From JAJCYL01 sp040222875 (lineage in GTDB: Bacteria > Bacteroidota > Bacteroidia > Cytophagales > Cyclobacteriaceae), in contig JAVKCG010000028.1 in assembly GCA_040222875.1 (NCBI GenBank), positions 62,001-126,000 of the forward strand: DNA of 64,000 nt. Reading direction: 5' to 3'. This document shows, piece after piece, positions 26,444-34,085 of the stretch. Positions within the stretch are counted from its first letter, which is position 1; the number at the start of each line of letters is the position of its first letter. Under the pieces are notes generated by a model. That model did not search any database. It worked only from the letters and a program-made list of their open reading frames with translations, and had not been told where the DNA came from. The translations under genes were made by a program, and so were the position numbers.

Positions 26444-26550
26444 TGTCCCCCGACTCATCGGGAGGAGGAATTGGCACCTTTTCCTATTAGGAGGCTGGTT
26501 GCCAGAGTTTCGCAGAGCCTCGTCTCTCCACTCTTCTTTATAAATCAATT
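26432..26550 (-). promoter_or_regulatory. SAM-I (S-box) riboswitch upstream of metZ
   Basis: The minus-strand RNA carries the S-box core: AAGAGTGGAGAGACGAGG, then CTCTGGCAACC (GGCAACC at 26503-26497), AAAGGTGCCAATTCC (26478-26467) and a P4 hairpin CCCGA-TGAG-TCGGG. A 12-bp P1 helix closes it: AATTGATTTATA (26550-26539) with TATAAATTGATT (26443-26432), including two G-U pairs. At about 119 nt the size is typical. It senses S-adenosylmethionine and is expected to turn metZ off when SAM is plentiful. Confidence 0.9.
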
Positions 26551-26811
26551 ATTAGGTATGAAGTAATAATTGAGACTGCAATGTTCATTCTGAAAATTGG
26601 AAAATCCAAATCCTCCAATTTTTTTAATTTTTCCATGCATGTCCTGAATTGTTGTTCTTGTCCGTCTTTGAGAAGAATCGGATTCCAGAGGAAAGTGATT
26701 CTGTGGAATTTCTTTTTGCGGTGGTGCAGCAAAAGGCTGAATGAGATTCTCACGGATCAACCATCCCGAAAACATCGGGATTTATTGACCCTCAGAATGA
26801 CGAAAGCGTAA
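26551..26811. other. Gene-free stretch between riboswitch and SRPBCC gene
   Basis: About 260 bp. It should hold the minus-strand promoter for the riboswitch-metZ transcript, but no exact TAnnTTTG box is visible there. The right end (26757-26805) contains a palindromic repeat with TCCCGA/TCGGGA arms and an AGAATGACG tail. Short reading frames here have no recognisable product. Confidence 0.6.
26764..26780. repeat. Small dispersed palindrome
   Basis: TCCCGA (26764-26769) and TCGGGA (26775-26780) around AAACA-type spacer, inside partly complementary flanks (GGATCAA before, TTATTGACC after). It is the same arm sequence as the repeat inside the siroheme gene at 21183-21200. Confidence 0.55.
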
Positions 26812-27189
26812 ATGAAGAAACTTAATAAAAAATATGAAATCAATGCACCTAAAGAAAAGGTATTTGAAGCGCTTACCGACCCTTTAACTATTGAACAATG
26901 GTCTGGTGCAGAGGCAGTTATGAATGCGGAGTGTGGTGGTGAGTTTTCACTTTGGGGTGGAAGCATTCACGGAAAAAATAATGAGGTAACAAATGATTAT
27001 ATCATCCAGGATTGGAAGGAAAAAGGGTGGAAAAATTATTCTAAAGTTTCTTTTTTCTTAAATGTGGAAAACGGAAAAACAATTCTGGAATTAATCCATG
27101 ATGACATTCCCGAAGGTTCGTATAAATCTTTGGATGACGGGTGGGATAAGTATTACCTGGGAGCAATAAAAAACTTATTAGAACAATAA
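26812..27189 (+). CDS. SRPBCC/AHSA1-like domain protein
   Basis: A 125-residue START-like fold of the Aha1 C-terminal-domain group. It starts KKYEINAPKEKVFEALTDPLTIEQWSG, with FSLWGGSIHGKNNEV and a C-terminal DDGWDKYYLGAIKNLL helix, all hallmarks of the AHSA1 group. It probably binds a small hydrophobic ligand; the ligand is unknown. It precedes a YCII protein and an ECF42-like sigma factor, a combination known for this sigma group. Confidence 0.87.
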   Translation: MKKLNKKYEINAPKEKVFEALTDPLTIEQWSGAEAVMNAECGGEFSLWGGSIHGKNNEVTNDYIIQDWKEKGWKNYSKVSFFLNVENGKTILELIHDDIPEGSYKSLDDGWDKYYLGAIKNLLEQ

Positions 27190-27216
27190 ATTTTAGACAC
27201 CATAAACAAACTAACG

Positions 27217-27567
27217 ATGAAAGAATTTTTGTACATTTTTAGAGGAGGCAGGGACGTCATGGACGAACAAACCCCAGAAGAAATGCAAGCGCATATGCAA
27301 AAATGGGGTGCCTGGATGGGCCAAATGGCTGAACAGGGCAAGCTTGTCCGGGGGGAGCCACTTCAGACAGATGGTAAAGTGTGGACTGGTACTGATAAGG
27401 TACTTACCGATGGCCCTTTTGCTGAGGGCAAAGAGATTGTAGGTGGTTACTTGTTAGTAAAGGCCAGTGACTTAGATGAGGCCACTGAAATGGCCAATGA
27501 CTGCCCAATTTTAGAAAATGATGGCACTGTGGAGGTACGGGAAATTGCACCTATGCCTGAAGCGTAA
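27217..27567 (+). CDS. YCII-family (DGPF) protein
   Basis: A 116-residue ferredoxin-like-fold protein with the DGPF signature in LTDGPFAEGKEIVGGYLLV (about residues 69-87). The opening KEFLYIFRGG and the internal WGAWMGQMAEQGKLVRGEPL fit the YCII/DGPF group. This group is encoded beside ECF42 sigma factors, as here (sigma gene begins 92 bp downstream). Its biochemical function is not established. Confidence 0.9.
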   Translation: MKEFLYIFRGGRDVMDEQTPEEMQAHMQKWGAWMGQMAEQGKLVRGEPLQTDGKVWTGTDKVLTDGPFAEGKEIVGGYLLVKASDLDEATEMANDCPILENDGTVEVREIAPMPEA

Positions 27568-27607
27568 CTAAAAACGAATGGTTAAGGCCATTACAGAATT
27601 TTTAAAG

Positions 27608-27633
27608 AGCCCATTTTTGGGCTTTTCTTTTTT
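27608..27633 (+). terminator. Intrinsic terminator between YCII and sigma genes
   Basis: AGCCC (27608-27612) and GGGCT (27619-27623) with a six-base ATTTTT loop, followed by TTTCTTTTTT. It lies only 27 bp before the sigma-factor ATG, so sigma expression would need readthrough or a promoter overlapping this site. Confidence 0.8.
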
Positions 27634-27659
27634 CAAGACCAACTGTCTAACTTTAGATA

Positions 27660-28958
27660 ATGGCTGATTCAAGTTCACAAACCAAAACCGAACAAGTAGT
27701 CGATCACTTCTTCAGGCATGAATCCGGCCGGGTGATTTCCCACCTGTCGTCGCAATTTGGTACAGCCCATTTGGAGGAAGCTGAAGATGCTGTGCAGGAG
27801 GCGTTGATCAAAGCCATGCAAACCTGGCCGTTCAGCGTAGTCCCAAAGAACCCGTCAGGTTGGATATTGACTGTCGCCAGAAACAAGATGATTGACAATT
27901 TGCGCCGAAAGCAGAAAGTTGTCAATAAAGAGGATGAAGAGATTTATCGAATTGCAGAGTCTGGAGATACAAGTAAAATGTCAGATGTTGAACTTGAGGA
28001 TTTTTTGAAGGATGATGTGCTGAAAATGATGTTTGCTTGTTGTGATCCGGCACTCTCAGTGGAAAGCCAAATCATACTTACCTTGAGAATACTTTGCGGT
28101 TTGGGTACTCCTGAAGTAGCCAGGGCTTTGCTCAAAAAAGATGAGGCGGTTGCAAAAGCCTACACAAGGGCTAAAGGGAAGTTAAAAGAAATCCAGATGA
28201 AGCCTGAACTCCCTTCTAAGGATCAGGTAAAAGAGAGATTGGCGGTAATTCTAAAAGTTTTATACCTGCTATTTAATGAAGGCTACAAGAGTTCAACAGG
28301 CGATGACCTAATCAAGAAAGATCTTTGTCTTGAGTCCATGCGATTGAATAAAATCTTGTGTGATAGCCCCTTTGGTGAAATATCTGAAATCAATGCTTTG
28401 ATGGCCCTCATGTGCTTCCACAGCAGCCGGTTCGAAGCAAGAATTGGCTCCGAAGGTGAGTTGCTTAACCTCGAAGATCAGGATCGTAGTAAATGGAATG
28501 CGGAGTTAATTGAGACCGGCTCCTATTACTTTCATCGATCCTATAGAAAAGAGGTTTTTGAAACCATGACTGAATATCACATCCAGGCTGCAATGGCAGG
28601 ATTACATTGCAGGGCCAAGGATTATGAGTCGACGGATTGGGAGCAGTTGCTTCAATTGTATGATTTGCAGCTGGCATCCCGGCCTTCGCCATTAGTTGAA
28701 TTGAACAGGCTAGTGGTTTTTGGAAAAGTACACGGAATTCAATCGGCATATAAGGAGCTAGTAAAGCTGGAGGGCCAGCCTTTTTTGTCCAATTATTACC
28801 TGTTTTATGCTGTAAAGGCTGATTTTCTATTAAAGCTGGATTCAGCAGAATCCGCCATTGAGAATTATGAAAAAGCTATGACGCTAGTGGAGAACCTTGC
28901 CGAGAAGATGTTTTTTCAAAAGAAAATCGATTGGCTAAAATCCCCAGTTCAAGCTTAA
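27660..28958 (+). CDS. ECF42-like RNA polymerase sigma factor with long C-terminal extension
   Basis: Residues 1-90 hold sigma region 2 (DHFFRHESGRVISHLSSQFG, EDAVQEALIKAMQTWP, NPSGWILTVARNKMIDNLRRK). Residues about 110-180 hold region 4 (TLRILCGLGTPEVARALLKKDEAVAKAYTRAKGKL). The remaining 240 residues are a helical, TPR-like extension (LYDLQLASRPSPLVELNRLVVFGKVHG). This extension and the upstream DGPF protein are defining features of ECF42, which works without a classical anti-sigma factor. No anti-sigma gene is adjacent, consistent with that. Confidence 0.9.
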   Translation: MADSSSQTKTEQVVDHFFRHESGRVISHLSSQFGTAHLEEAEDAVQEALIKAMQTWPFSVVPKNPSGWILTVARNKMIDNLRRKQKVVNKEDEEIYRIAESGDTSKMSDVELEDFLKDDVLKMMFACCDPALSVESQIILTLRILCGLGTPEVARALLKKDEAVAKAYTRAKGKLKEIQMKPELPSKDQVKERLAVILKVLYLLFNEGYKSSTGDDLIKKDLCLESMRLNKILCDSPFGEISEINALMALMCFHSSRFEARIGSEGELLNLEDQDRSKWNAELIETGSYYFHRSYRKEVFETMTEYHIQAAMAGLHCRAKDYESTDWEQLLQLYDLQLASRPSPLVELNRLVVFGKVHGIQSAYKELVKLEGQPFLSNYYLFYAVKADFLLKLDSAESAIENYEKAMTLVENLAEKMFFQKKIDWLKSPVQA

Positions 28959-30346
28959 TATCCCGCCCTTATCCTCGCATTGATAAAATCATCTAACTGT
29001 TCGGCACCTATGCGCTTTGCAATAATGTTTTTGTCCTCATCAAGCACATAGATTGTAGGGAAACTCTTGATGTTATATTCTTTTCTGAAATTGCTCTCCA
29101 CATAAGGATCTGCCAGATTGACCCAATCCAGACTACGTTCATTAATATAATCAATCCATTTCTTCCTATCAGTTGGTACGCATACTCCCAATAATTCAAC
29201 ACCCACACTTTGAAACTTGTGGTAGAATTCAAGAACGATTGGCGTTTGTTTCTTACAATGTCCACATTCTGGATCATAGAAAAACAGCACCGTATATTTT
29301 GCCTGGATATCATTAAGCGACACTTGATTGTTGGTGGTGTCAAGTAGCTCAAGTGGGGGTGCTGGCTGACCGATTAAATTTGGCTTTAGCTCCTCAACTG
29401 CCTTCTTAAAACCTTTCAACATTTCTTCATCAGCCCAGTTGGCCTTGCCTGTTAGATAATAATTTTCTGCCAAATGAACGAATACACCGTCATCGCCCAT
29501 GAGTTTCGGTTGGGCATACCTATTGGTGAAATTTACGAGAATGTATCTAAAGACATCTTCATTTTGATCTGCCTTAGAGAGCAAGAAATCCAATTCTTTT
29601 ATCACGGAATCAGGCTCTGGAGAAGTTAAATCTTCTATGTACTCCATTATCCTGTCATGAAATAGGGGAGTTCTCAGATAACCGGCGTAGTTAAAATCGA
29701 CACCCTTAAAAAATTCATCCTTATAGGCATTAAAGCGATATTGCTTGGCCTCTGAATTGTTGAGGCTATCAGGCGCCTCTACGGTTTCAGGCTTTCGAAT
29801 TAATGTAAGAAGTTTTGCAACATAGCTTTCGGGATTCGATGCTGCCAGGCTATCCTGAAAAACTCTGTTCGCCTCAGAAAGGGCATCGATTTGATCGTAG
29901 ATTTTGGTCGTATCCTCTCGAGTTTTAGCTTCCGATAGCCTTTCTCTCAAATCTGCCGAACCACCTTGGGTTTTTGCCATATTGACCTGAAAGGTCTTAA
30001 ACAGCTCATTTTCAGGTGAACCCATGATGTTCTTATTTAACAACGGTTCTTTAGTATCTGATGCCAGTTTGAAATGCTGTTCATCAGTTATCACAAACTC
30101 TAAAAAATATTCTGGAGTATAAAGAAAATATATCCCATGGTTCAATGGGTCTGCGCCTTTGAAAACAGCCTTTCCGTTTAAAAGCTGGGCAGTATCTTCA
30201 ATGTATTTTCCTTCGCCAAGGTGATATCCCAGATATGCTTCTTCACCTGCAAGCCCTTCAATTTCAACTTCAATATTATAACCTTCCTGTGCACATAGAG
30301 TTCCCGAAAGCATTAAACCGAGAACCACAAAAATTGACCTACTCAT
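28955..30346 (-). CDS. TlpA-like thiol-disulfide protein with DUF4369-type N-terminal domain
   Basis: A 463-residue periplasmic protein. It has a signal peptide to about residue 19 (GTLCAQ), an N-terminal beta-rich DUF4369-like domain (VEIEGLAGEEAYLGYHLGEGKYIEDTAQL), a helical middle region (about 130-310) and a C-terminal thioredoxin fold. The redox motif is CGHC in YDPECGHCKKQTP, with a cis-Pro in SFPTIYVLD. It is probably a membrane-associated thiol oxidoreductase. It overlaps the convergent sigma gene by 4 bp, and a TAACTTTG element lies upstream at 30400-30407. Confidence 0.88.
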   Translation of the reverse strand: MSRSIFVVLGLMLSGTLCAQEGYNIEVEIEGLAGEEAYLGYHLGEGKYIEDTAQLLNGKAVFKGADPLNHGIYFLYTPEYFLEFVITDEQHFKLASDTKEPLLNKNIMGSPENELFKTFQVNMAKTQGGSADLRERLSEAKTREDTTKIYDQIDALSEANRVFQDSLAASNPESYVAKLLTLIRKPETVEAPDSLNNSEAKQYRFNAYKDEFFKGVDFNYAGYLRTPLFHDRIMEYIEDLTSPEPDSVIKELDFLLSKADQNEDVFRYILVNFTNRYAQPKLMGDDGVFVHLAENYYLTGKANWADEEMLKGFKKAVEELKPNLIGQPAPPLELLDTTNNQVSLNDIQAKYTVLFFYDPECGHCKKQTPIVLEFYHKFQSVGVELLGVCVPTDRKKWIDYINERSLDWVNLADPYVESNFRKEYNIKSFPTIYVLDEDKNIIAKRIGAEQLDDFINARIRAGY

Positions 30347-30399
30347 AATTTTTTTTGGATAAAACTTTCAATTAAACGAAAAATCAACTGGAAAATGTT

Positions 30400-30407
30400 C
30401 AAAGTTA
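30400..30407 (-). promoter_or_regulatory. Candidate -7 promoter element for the TlpA-like gene
   Basis: Reads TAACTTTG on the minus strand, exactly TAnnTTTG, 54 bp upstream of the ATG at 30346. Confidence 0.45.
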
Positions 30408-30469
30408 TTCAGATTAGGAATTCTTTAACTACTATGAACCTGCCATTTTATCTACAGAAATGAGGCCAC

Positions 30470-31087
30470 TTATAAATTCGACTTAATCACGGTTGAAATA
30501 ACCTCAAGGGCCTGGTCAAAATTATTATAATTAGGGATGACCAAATCGGCATCTTTTTTAAGGGGCTCTATGTACTTTTCAAATGTGGGCATAAAGTGGT
30601 TTTCAAACCTGTACATTACGTCATCAACATCGTAGCCCCGCTCTTTTTGATCTCGGATAATGCGTCGCTTTAGCATCAAATATTTATCTGTTTCAACGTA
30701 AAGTTTAAGGTCAAGCTGTTCCCTTATTTCCGGATAGTGAAAAACAAATAAACCCTCAACAATGTTTACCGGGGCAGGTTTCAAAGTGATCTTTTTGGCA
30801 TCAGCTTTGGGGTTGTTGAAAGTGTATTCTAATATCTGGACTGAATTTCCCTCTTTTAATTGTTTGATGTCATCACTGAATTTCTCATTATCAATGGTTT
30901 CTAATAAGTCGAAATTGATTACGCCATTTTCATCAACTGGCTGTTGATCCATGGGTTTGTAGTAATCGTCCTGCGAAATAACACAAACCTCGTCGTCAGT
31001 AAATCGCTCTGTAATTTTTTGAAGGAATGCGCTCTTTCCAGATCCGGTACCGCCGGTAATTCCAATGATATATGGCGCTTTTTTCAT
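30470..31087 (-). CDS. udk: Uridine kinase
   Basis: Phosphorylates uridine and cytidine to the monophosphates for pyrimidine salvage. The 205-residue P-loop kinase has GITGGTGSGKSAF (Walker A, about residues 9-21), SQDDYYKPM, FDLLETIDNE and the RIIRDQKERGYD segment of the lid. Its stop is 122 bp from the TlpA-like start, and it overlaps rdgB by 4 bp, so the two are co-transcribed. Confidence 0.93.
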   Translation of the reverse strand: MKKAPYIIGITGGTGSGKSAFLQKITERFTDDEVCVISQDDYYKPMDQQPVDENGVINFDLLETIDNEKFSDDIKQLKEGNSVQILEYTFNNPKADAKKITLKPAPVNIVEGLFVFHYPEIREQLDLKLYVETDKYLMLKRRIIRDQKERGYDVDDVMYRFENHFMPTFEKYIEPLKKDADLVIPNYNNFDQALEVISTVIKSNL

Positions 31088-31662
31088 TTCTGCAGCTGTA
31101 AGAATTCAGCCAATTTTTTGATAGCTATACCACGGTGACTTATCTCATTTTTCTCATCAGCAGTGAATTGTGCAAATGACCTGGTGTCACCATCAGGAGC
31201 AAAAACAGGATCATATCCGAAGCCATCTGTACCTTTTCTTTCATGTAAAATTTCTCCACGAATTATCCCTTCAAATTGATGGCTGTCGGTTCCTAAAATG
31301 AGTGTGACCACCGCCTTAAATTGTGCTCCTCGATCTTCAATATCACGCATGGTTTCCAGCAGCTTGTCAATGTTGTCCTCATCATTTTTTTGGGGGCCCG
31401 CATACCTCGCAGAATAAACCCCCGGGGCGCCATCTAAGCTGTCAACTTCAAGCCCTGAATCATCCGCAAAGCAATCAATCTGATAACGTTCTTTAATAAA
31501 TTCTGCCTTTTGCCTGGAATTGGCCTCCATGGTATCATGGTCTTCAGGGATCTCCTCATTGTGACCAATATCATCAAGGCTCAAAATCTCTATTTGGGAT
31601 CCAAGCATTTGCCTGATCTCGGCAAGTTTGTGTGCATTGTTAGTTGCAAAACATAATTTCAT
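31084..31662 (-). CDS. rdgB: RdgB/HAM1-family non-canonical purine NTP pyrophosphatase
   Basis: Hydrolyses dITP, ITP and XTP to the monophosphates, keeping deaminated purines out of nucleic acids. The 192-residue sequence contains FATNNAHKLAEI (residues 4-15), ADDSGLEVD with catalytic Asp residues, GVYSARYAG, FGYDPVF and the terminal ISHRGIAIKKL, all conserved. It overlaps udk by 4 bp and lies 10 bp downstream of fabG. Confidence 0.95.
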   Translation of the reverse strand: MKLCFATNNAHKLAEIRQMLGSQIEILSLDDIGHNEEIPEDHDTMEANSRQKAEFIKERYQIDCFADDSGLEVDSLDGAPGVYSARYAGPQKNDEDNIDKLLETMRDIEDRGAQFKAVVTLILGTDSHQFEGIIRGEILHERKGTDGFGYDPVFAPDGDTRSFAQFTADEKNEISHRGIAIKKLAEFLQLQK

Positions 31663-31672
31663 TTAATGAGGA

Positions 31673-32419
31673 TTAAGTCAGCATGCCTCCATCAACCTGA
31701 AGCACCTGGCCAGACATATATGATGACATCTCAGATCCCAGAAAAACGGCGCAATCGGCAACATCATCCGGGCTTCCACCACGCTTCAATGGAATGGCAT
31801 CACGCCAGGTTTGAACTGTGGCTTCGTCCAATTTGGCTGTCATTTCAGTTTCGATGAAGCCAGGGGCAATGGCGTTGCAACGAATGCCCCTTGAACCTAA
31901 CTCCAACGCTATCGATTTTGTAAAACCGATTATGCCAGCTTTCGAGGCTGCGTAATTGGCTTGGCCAGGATTGCCTTTTATGCCAACAACCGAGGTAATA
32001 TTTATAATCGAACCACTTCGCTGCTTCATAAATGTTCTTGACGAGGCTTTGACGGTGTTAAAACATGATTTAAGGTTGATATTGATCACTTTGTCCCACA
32101 TTTCCTCTGTCATTCTCAGCAGAAGATTATCCATTGTTATCCCAGCGTTGTTGATCAAAATGTCCAGGCCTCCTAAATCAGCAACCACATTGTTTATTAG
32201 TTCTTGAGCGGCTTCGTAATCAGATGCATCAGATAGATAACCCTTAGCTTTTACTCCTTTTGCTGAAAGCTCCTTTTCCAATGCCTCGCCCTGCTCTACA
32301 CTGGATAAATATGTGAAAGCAACATTGGCACCATGACCCGCATATTTTAAAGCTATTCCTTTACCAATGCCCTTTGATGCCCCCGTAATTAAGGCTGTTT
32401 TTCCTTCAAGTAATTTCAT
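31673..32419 (-). CDS. fabG: 3-oxoacyl-[acyl-carrier-protein] reductase
   Basis: NADPH-dependent short-chain dehydrogenase of fatty-acid elongation. It shows TGASKGIGKGIA (residues 13-24), NNAGIT, the catalytic Ser in NITSVVGIKGN, YAASKAG (Y-x-x-x-K) and a C-terminal SGQVLQVDGGM. At 248 residues and with the VVGIKGNPGQANY block, it is the canonical FabG form rather than a generic SDR. It is the first gene of fabG-rdgB-udk. Confidence 0.92.
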   Translation of the reverse strand: MKLLEGKTALITGASKGIGKGIALKYAGHGANVAFTYLSSVEQGEALEKELSAKGVKAKGYLSDASDYEAAQELINNVVADLGGLDILINNAGITMDNLLLRMTEEMWDKVININLKSCFNTVKASSRTFMKQRSGSIINITSVVGIKGNPGQANYAASKAGIIGFTKSIALELGSRGIRCNAIAPGFIETEMTAKLDEATVQTWRDAIPLKRGGSPDDVADCAVFLGSEMSSYMSGQVLQVDGGMLT

Positions 32420-32520
32420 TCAATATTGGTTTTTGATCATTGATCAACAAGTTTAAATCATTTCTAACAAATAGTATTGGGAGTATCGTATCTCGGGTTT
32501 TTTTCTGCCTGCTTAAACTT

Positions 32521-32528
32521 TAAATTTG
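32521..32528 (+). promoter_or_regulatory. Candidate -7 promoter element for lpdA
   Basis: TAAATTTG is an exact TAnnTTTG match. A T-rich tract (32498-32505) sits about 20 bp upstream in the -33 position. The lpdA ATG follows 36 bp downstream. Confidence 0.55.
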
Positions 32529-32563
32529 CGACCCTTAAATCTTAAGATTAAACAGAATATTCT

Positions 32564-33955
32564 ATGGCATCGAAATACGATTTAATAGTAATTGGCAGTG
32601 GCCCTGGTGGCTACGTAGCTGCAATCAGGGCATCTCAATTGGGCATGAAAGTAGGTGTGGTTGAGCGATCAGAGCTTGGTGGCATATGTCTCAATTGGGG
32701 CTGTATCCCGACAAAAGCACTGCTGAAGAGTGCGAATGTTTTTGAATACATCTCTCATGCTGATGATTATGGTATCAGTATTAAAGATGCCAAAGTGAAT
32801 TTTGATGGCATGGTGAAGCGCAGCCGTGGTGTTGCCGATGGTATGAGTAAGGGAATTCAGTTCCTGTTCAAGAAGAATAAAATTGATCATATCGCCGGGT
32901 TTGGCAAGCTGAAGAAGAATAAGACTGTTGAAGTGGACGATAATGGCAAAAAAACCGACTACACAGCCGATCATATCATTTTAGCTACCGGCGGAAGATC
33001 CAGGGAGCTCCCTAACCTGCCAATTGACGGCAAGAAAATTATCGGGTACCGTGAGGCAATGACGCTGCCCAAGCAACCTAAATCGATGGTGGTTGTAGGC
33101 TCTGGTGCTATCGGATCAGAGTTTGCTTACTTCTACAATGCCATTGGAACTGAAGTAACGCTGATAGAATTCCTCCCAAACATTGTTCCGTTGGAGGATG
33201 AAGAAGTTTCAAAACAACTTGAACGTAGCTTCAAAAAATCTGGAATAAAAGTGATGACCAGCTCTGAGGTAACTAAAGTTGATACCAAAGGCAAAACCTG
33301 CAAAGTCTCAGTGAAAACAAAAAAAGGCGAGGAGCAGATCGATTGCGATATTGTCCTTTCTGCAGTGGGAATTTCAACAAACCTCGATGGCCTGGGCCTC
33401 GAAGATGTTGGCGTTATAACAGACAAAGGCAAAGTCATAGTTGATGACTATTACAAGACAAATATTCCAGGTGTTTATGCCATTGGTGATATCGTAAAAG
33501 GGCAGGCTCTGGCACATGTTGCTTCGGCTGAAGGAATAATTTGTGTTGAAAAAATTGCAGGTCACAACCCACAACCTATTGACTACAACAACATTCCCGG
33601 TTGTACATACTGCTCACCAGAAGTTGCCTCAGTGGGCTACACTGAAAAAGCGGCTAAGGAAGCCGGCTATGAGGTTAAGGTTGGTAAATTCCCATTTTCA
33701 GCCTCAGGAAAAGCCAGTGCAGCCGGTGCCAAAGAGGGCTTTGTAAAAGTGATTTACGATGCCAAATACGGTGAGTGGTTAGGTTGCCACATGATTGGAG
33801 CGAACGTTACTGAGATGATTGCCGAGGCTGTTTCTGCAAGAAAGCTTGAAACGACCGGCCACGAAATCATTAAAGCAGTGCATCCTCACCCAACAATGTC
33901 AGAAGCGGTGATGGAAGCGACTGCTGCCGCTTATGATGAGGTGATTCACCTGTAG
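32564..33955 (+). CDS. lpdA: Dihydrolipoyl dehydrogenase
   Basis: The E3 flavoprotein of 2-oxoacid dehydrogenase complexes; it reoxidises dihydrolipoamide with NAD+. The 463 residues show the FAD fold GSGPGGYVAA, the redox disulfide C42-LNWG-C47, the NAD-binding GSGAIGSEFA, the second FAD motif AIGDI, and the active-site H442-PTMS-E447. The E1/E2 genes are not in this window. A promoter-like element lies just upstream. Confidence 0.95.
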   Translation: MASKYDLIVIGSGPGGYVAAIRASQLGMKVGVVERSELGGICLNWGCIPTKALLKSANVFEYISHADDYGISIKDAKVNFDGMVKRSRGVADGMSKGIQFLFKKNKIDHIAGFGKLKKNKTVEVDDNGKKTDYTADHIILATGGRSRELPNLPIDGKKIIGYREAMTLPKQPKSMVVVGSGAIGSEFAYFYNAIGTEVTLIEFLPNIVPLEDEEVSKQLERSFKKSGIKVMTSSEVTKVDTKGKTCKVSVKTKKGEEQIDCDIVLSAVGISTNLDGLGLEDVGVITDKGKVIVDDYYKTNIPGVYAIGDIVKGQALAHVASAEGIICVEKIAGHNPQPIDYNNIPGCTYCSPEVASVGYTEKAAKEAGYEVKVGKFPFSASGKASAAGAKEGFVKVIYDAKYGEWLGCHMIGANVTEMIAEAVSARKLETTGHEIIKAVHPHPTMSEAVMEATAAAYDEVIHL

Positions 33956-34085
33956 GCTAATTTGATTTCAGGGATTTTTGAGGAGCGAGTTAATAATTTA
34001 CCCTATTAAACAATTGATTTAATACTCCATACTTAAAGGGTTAATTCATTAAACTTTTAAGGATCCTTTGAGTTATGGTCGTACC

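Noticed and set aside
26538..26775. Minus-strand ORFs of 71-76 codons upstream of metZ
   Set aside because: They overlap the SAM-I riboswitch and a palindromic repeat and show no coding character.
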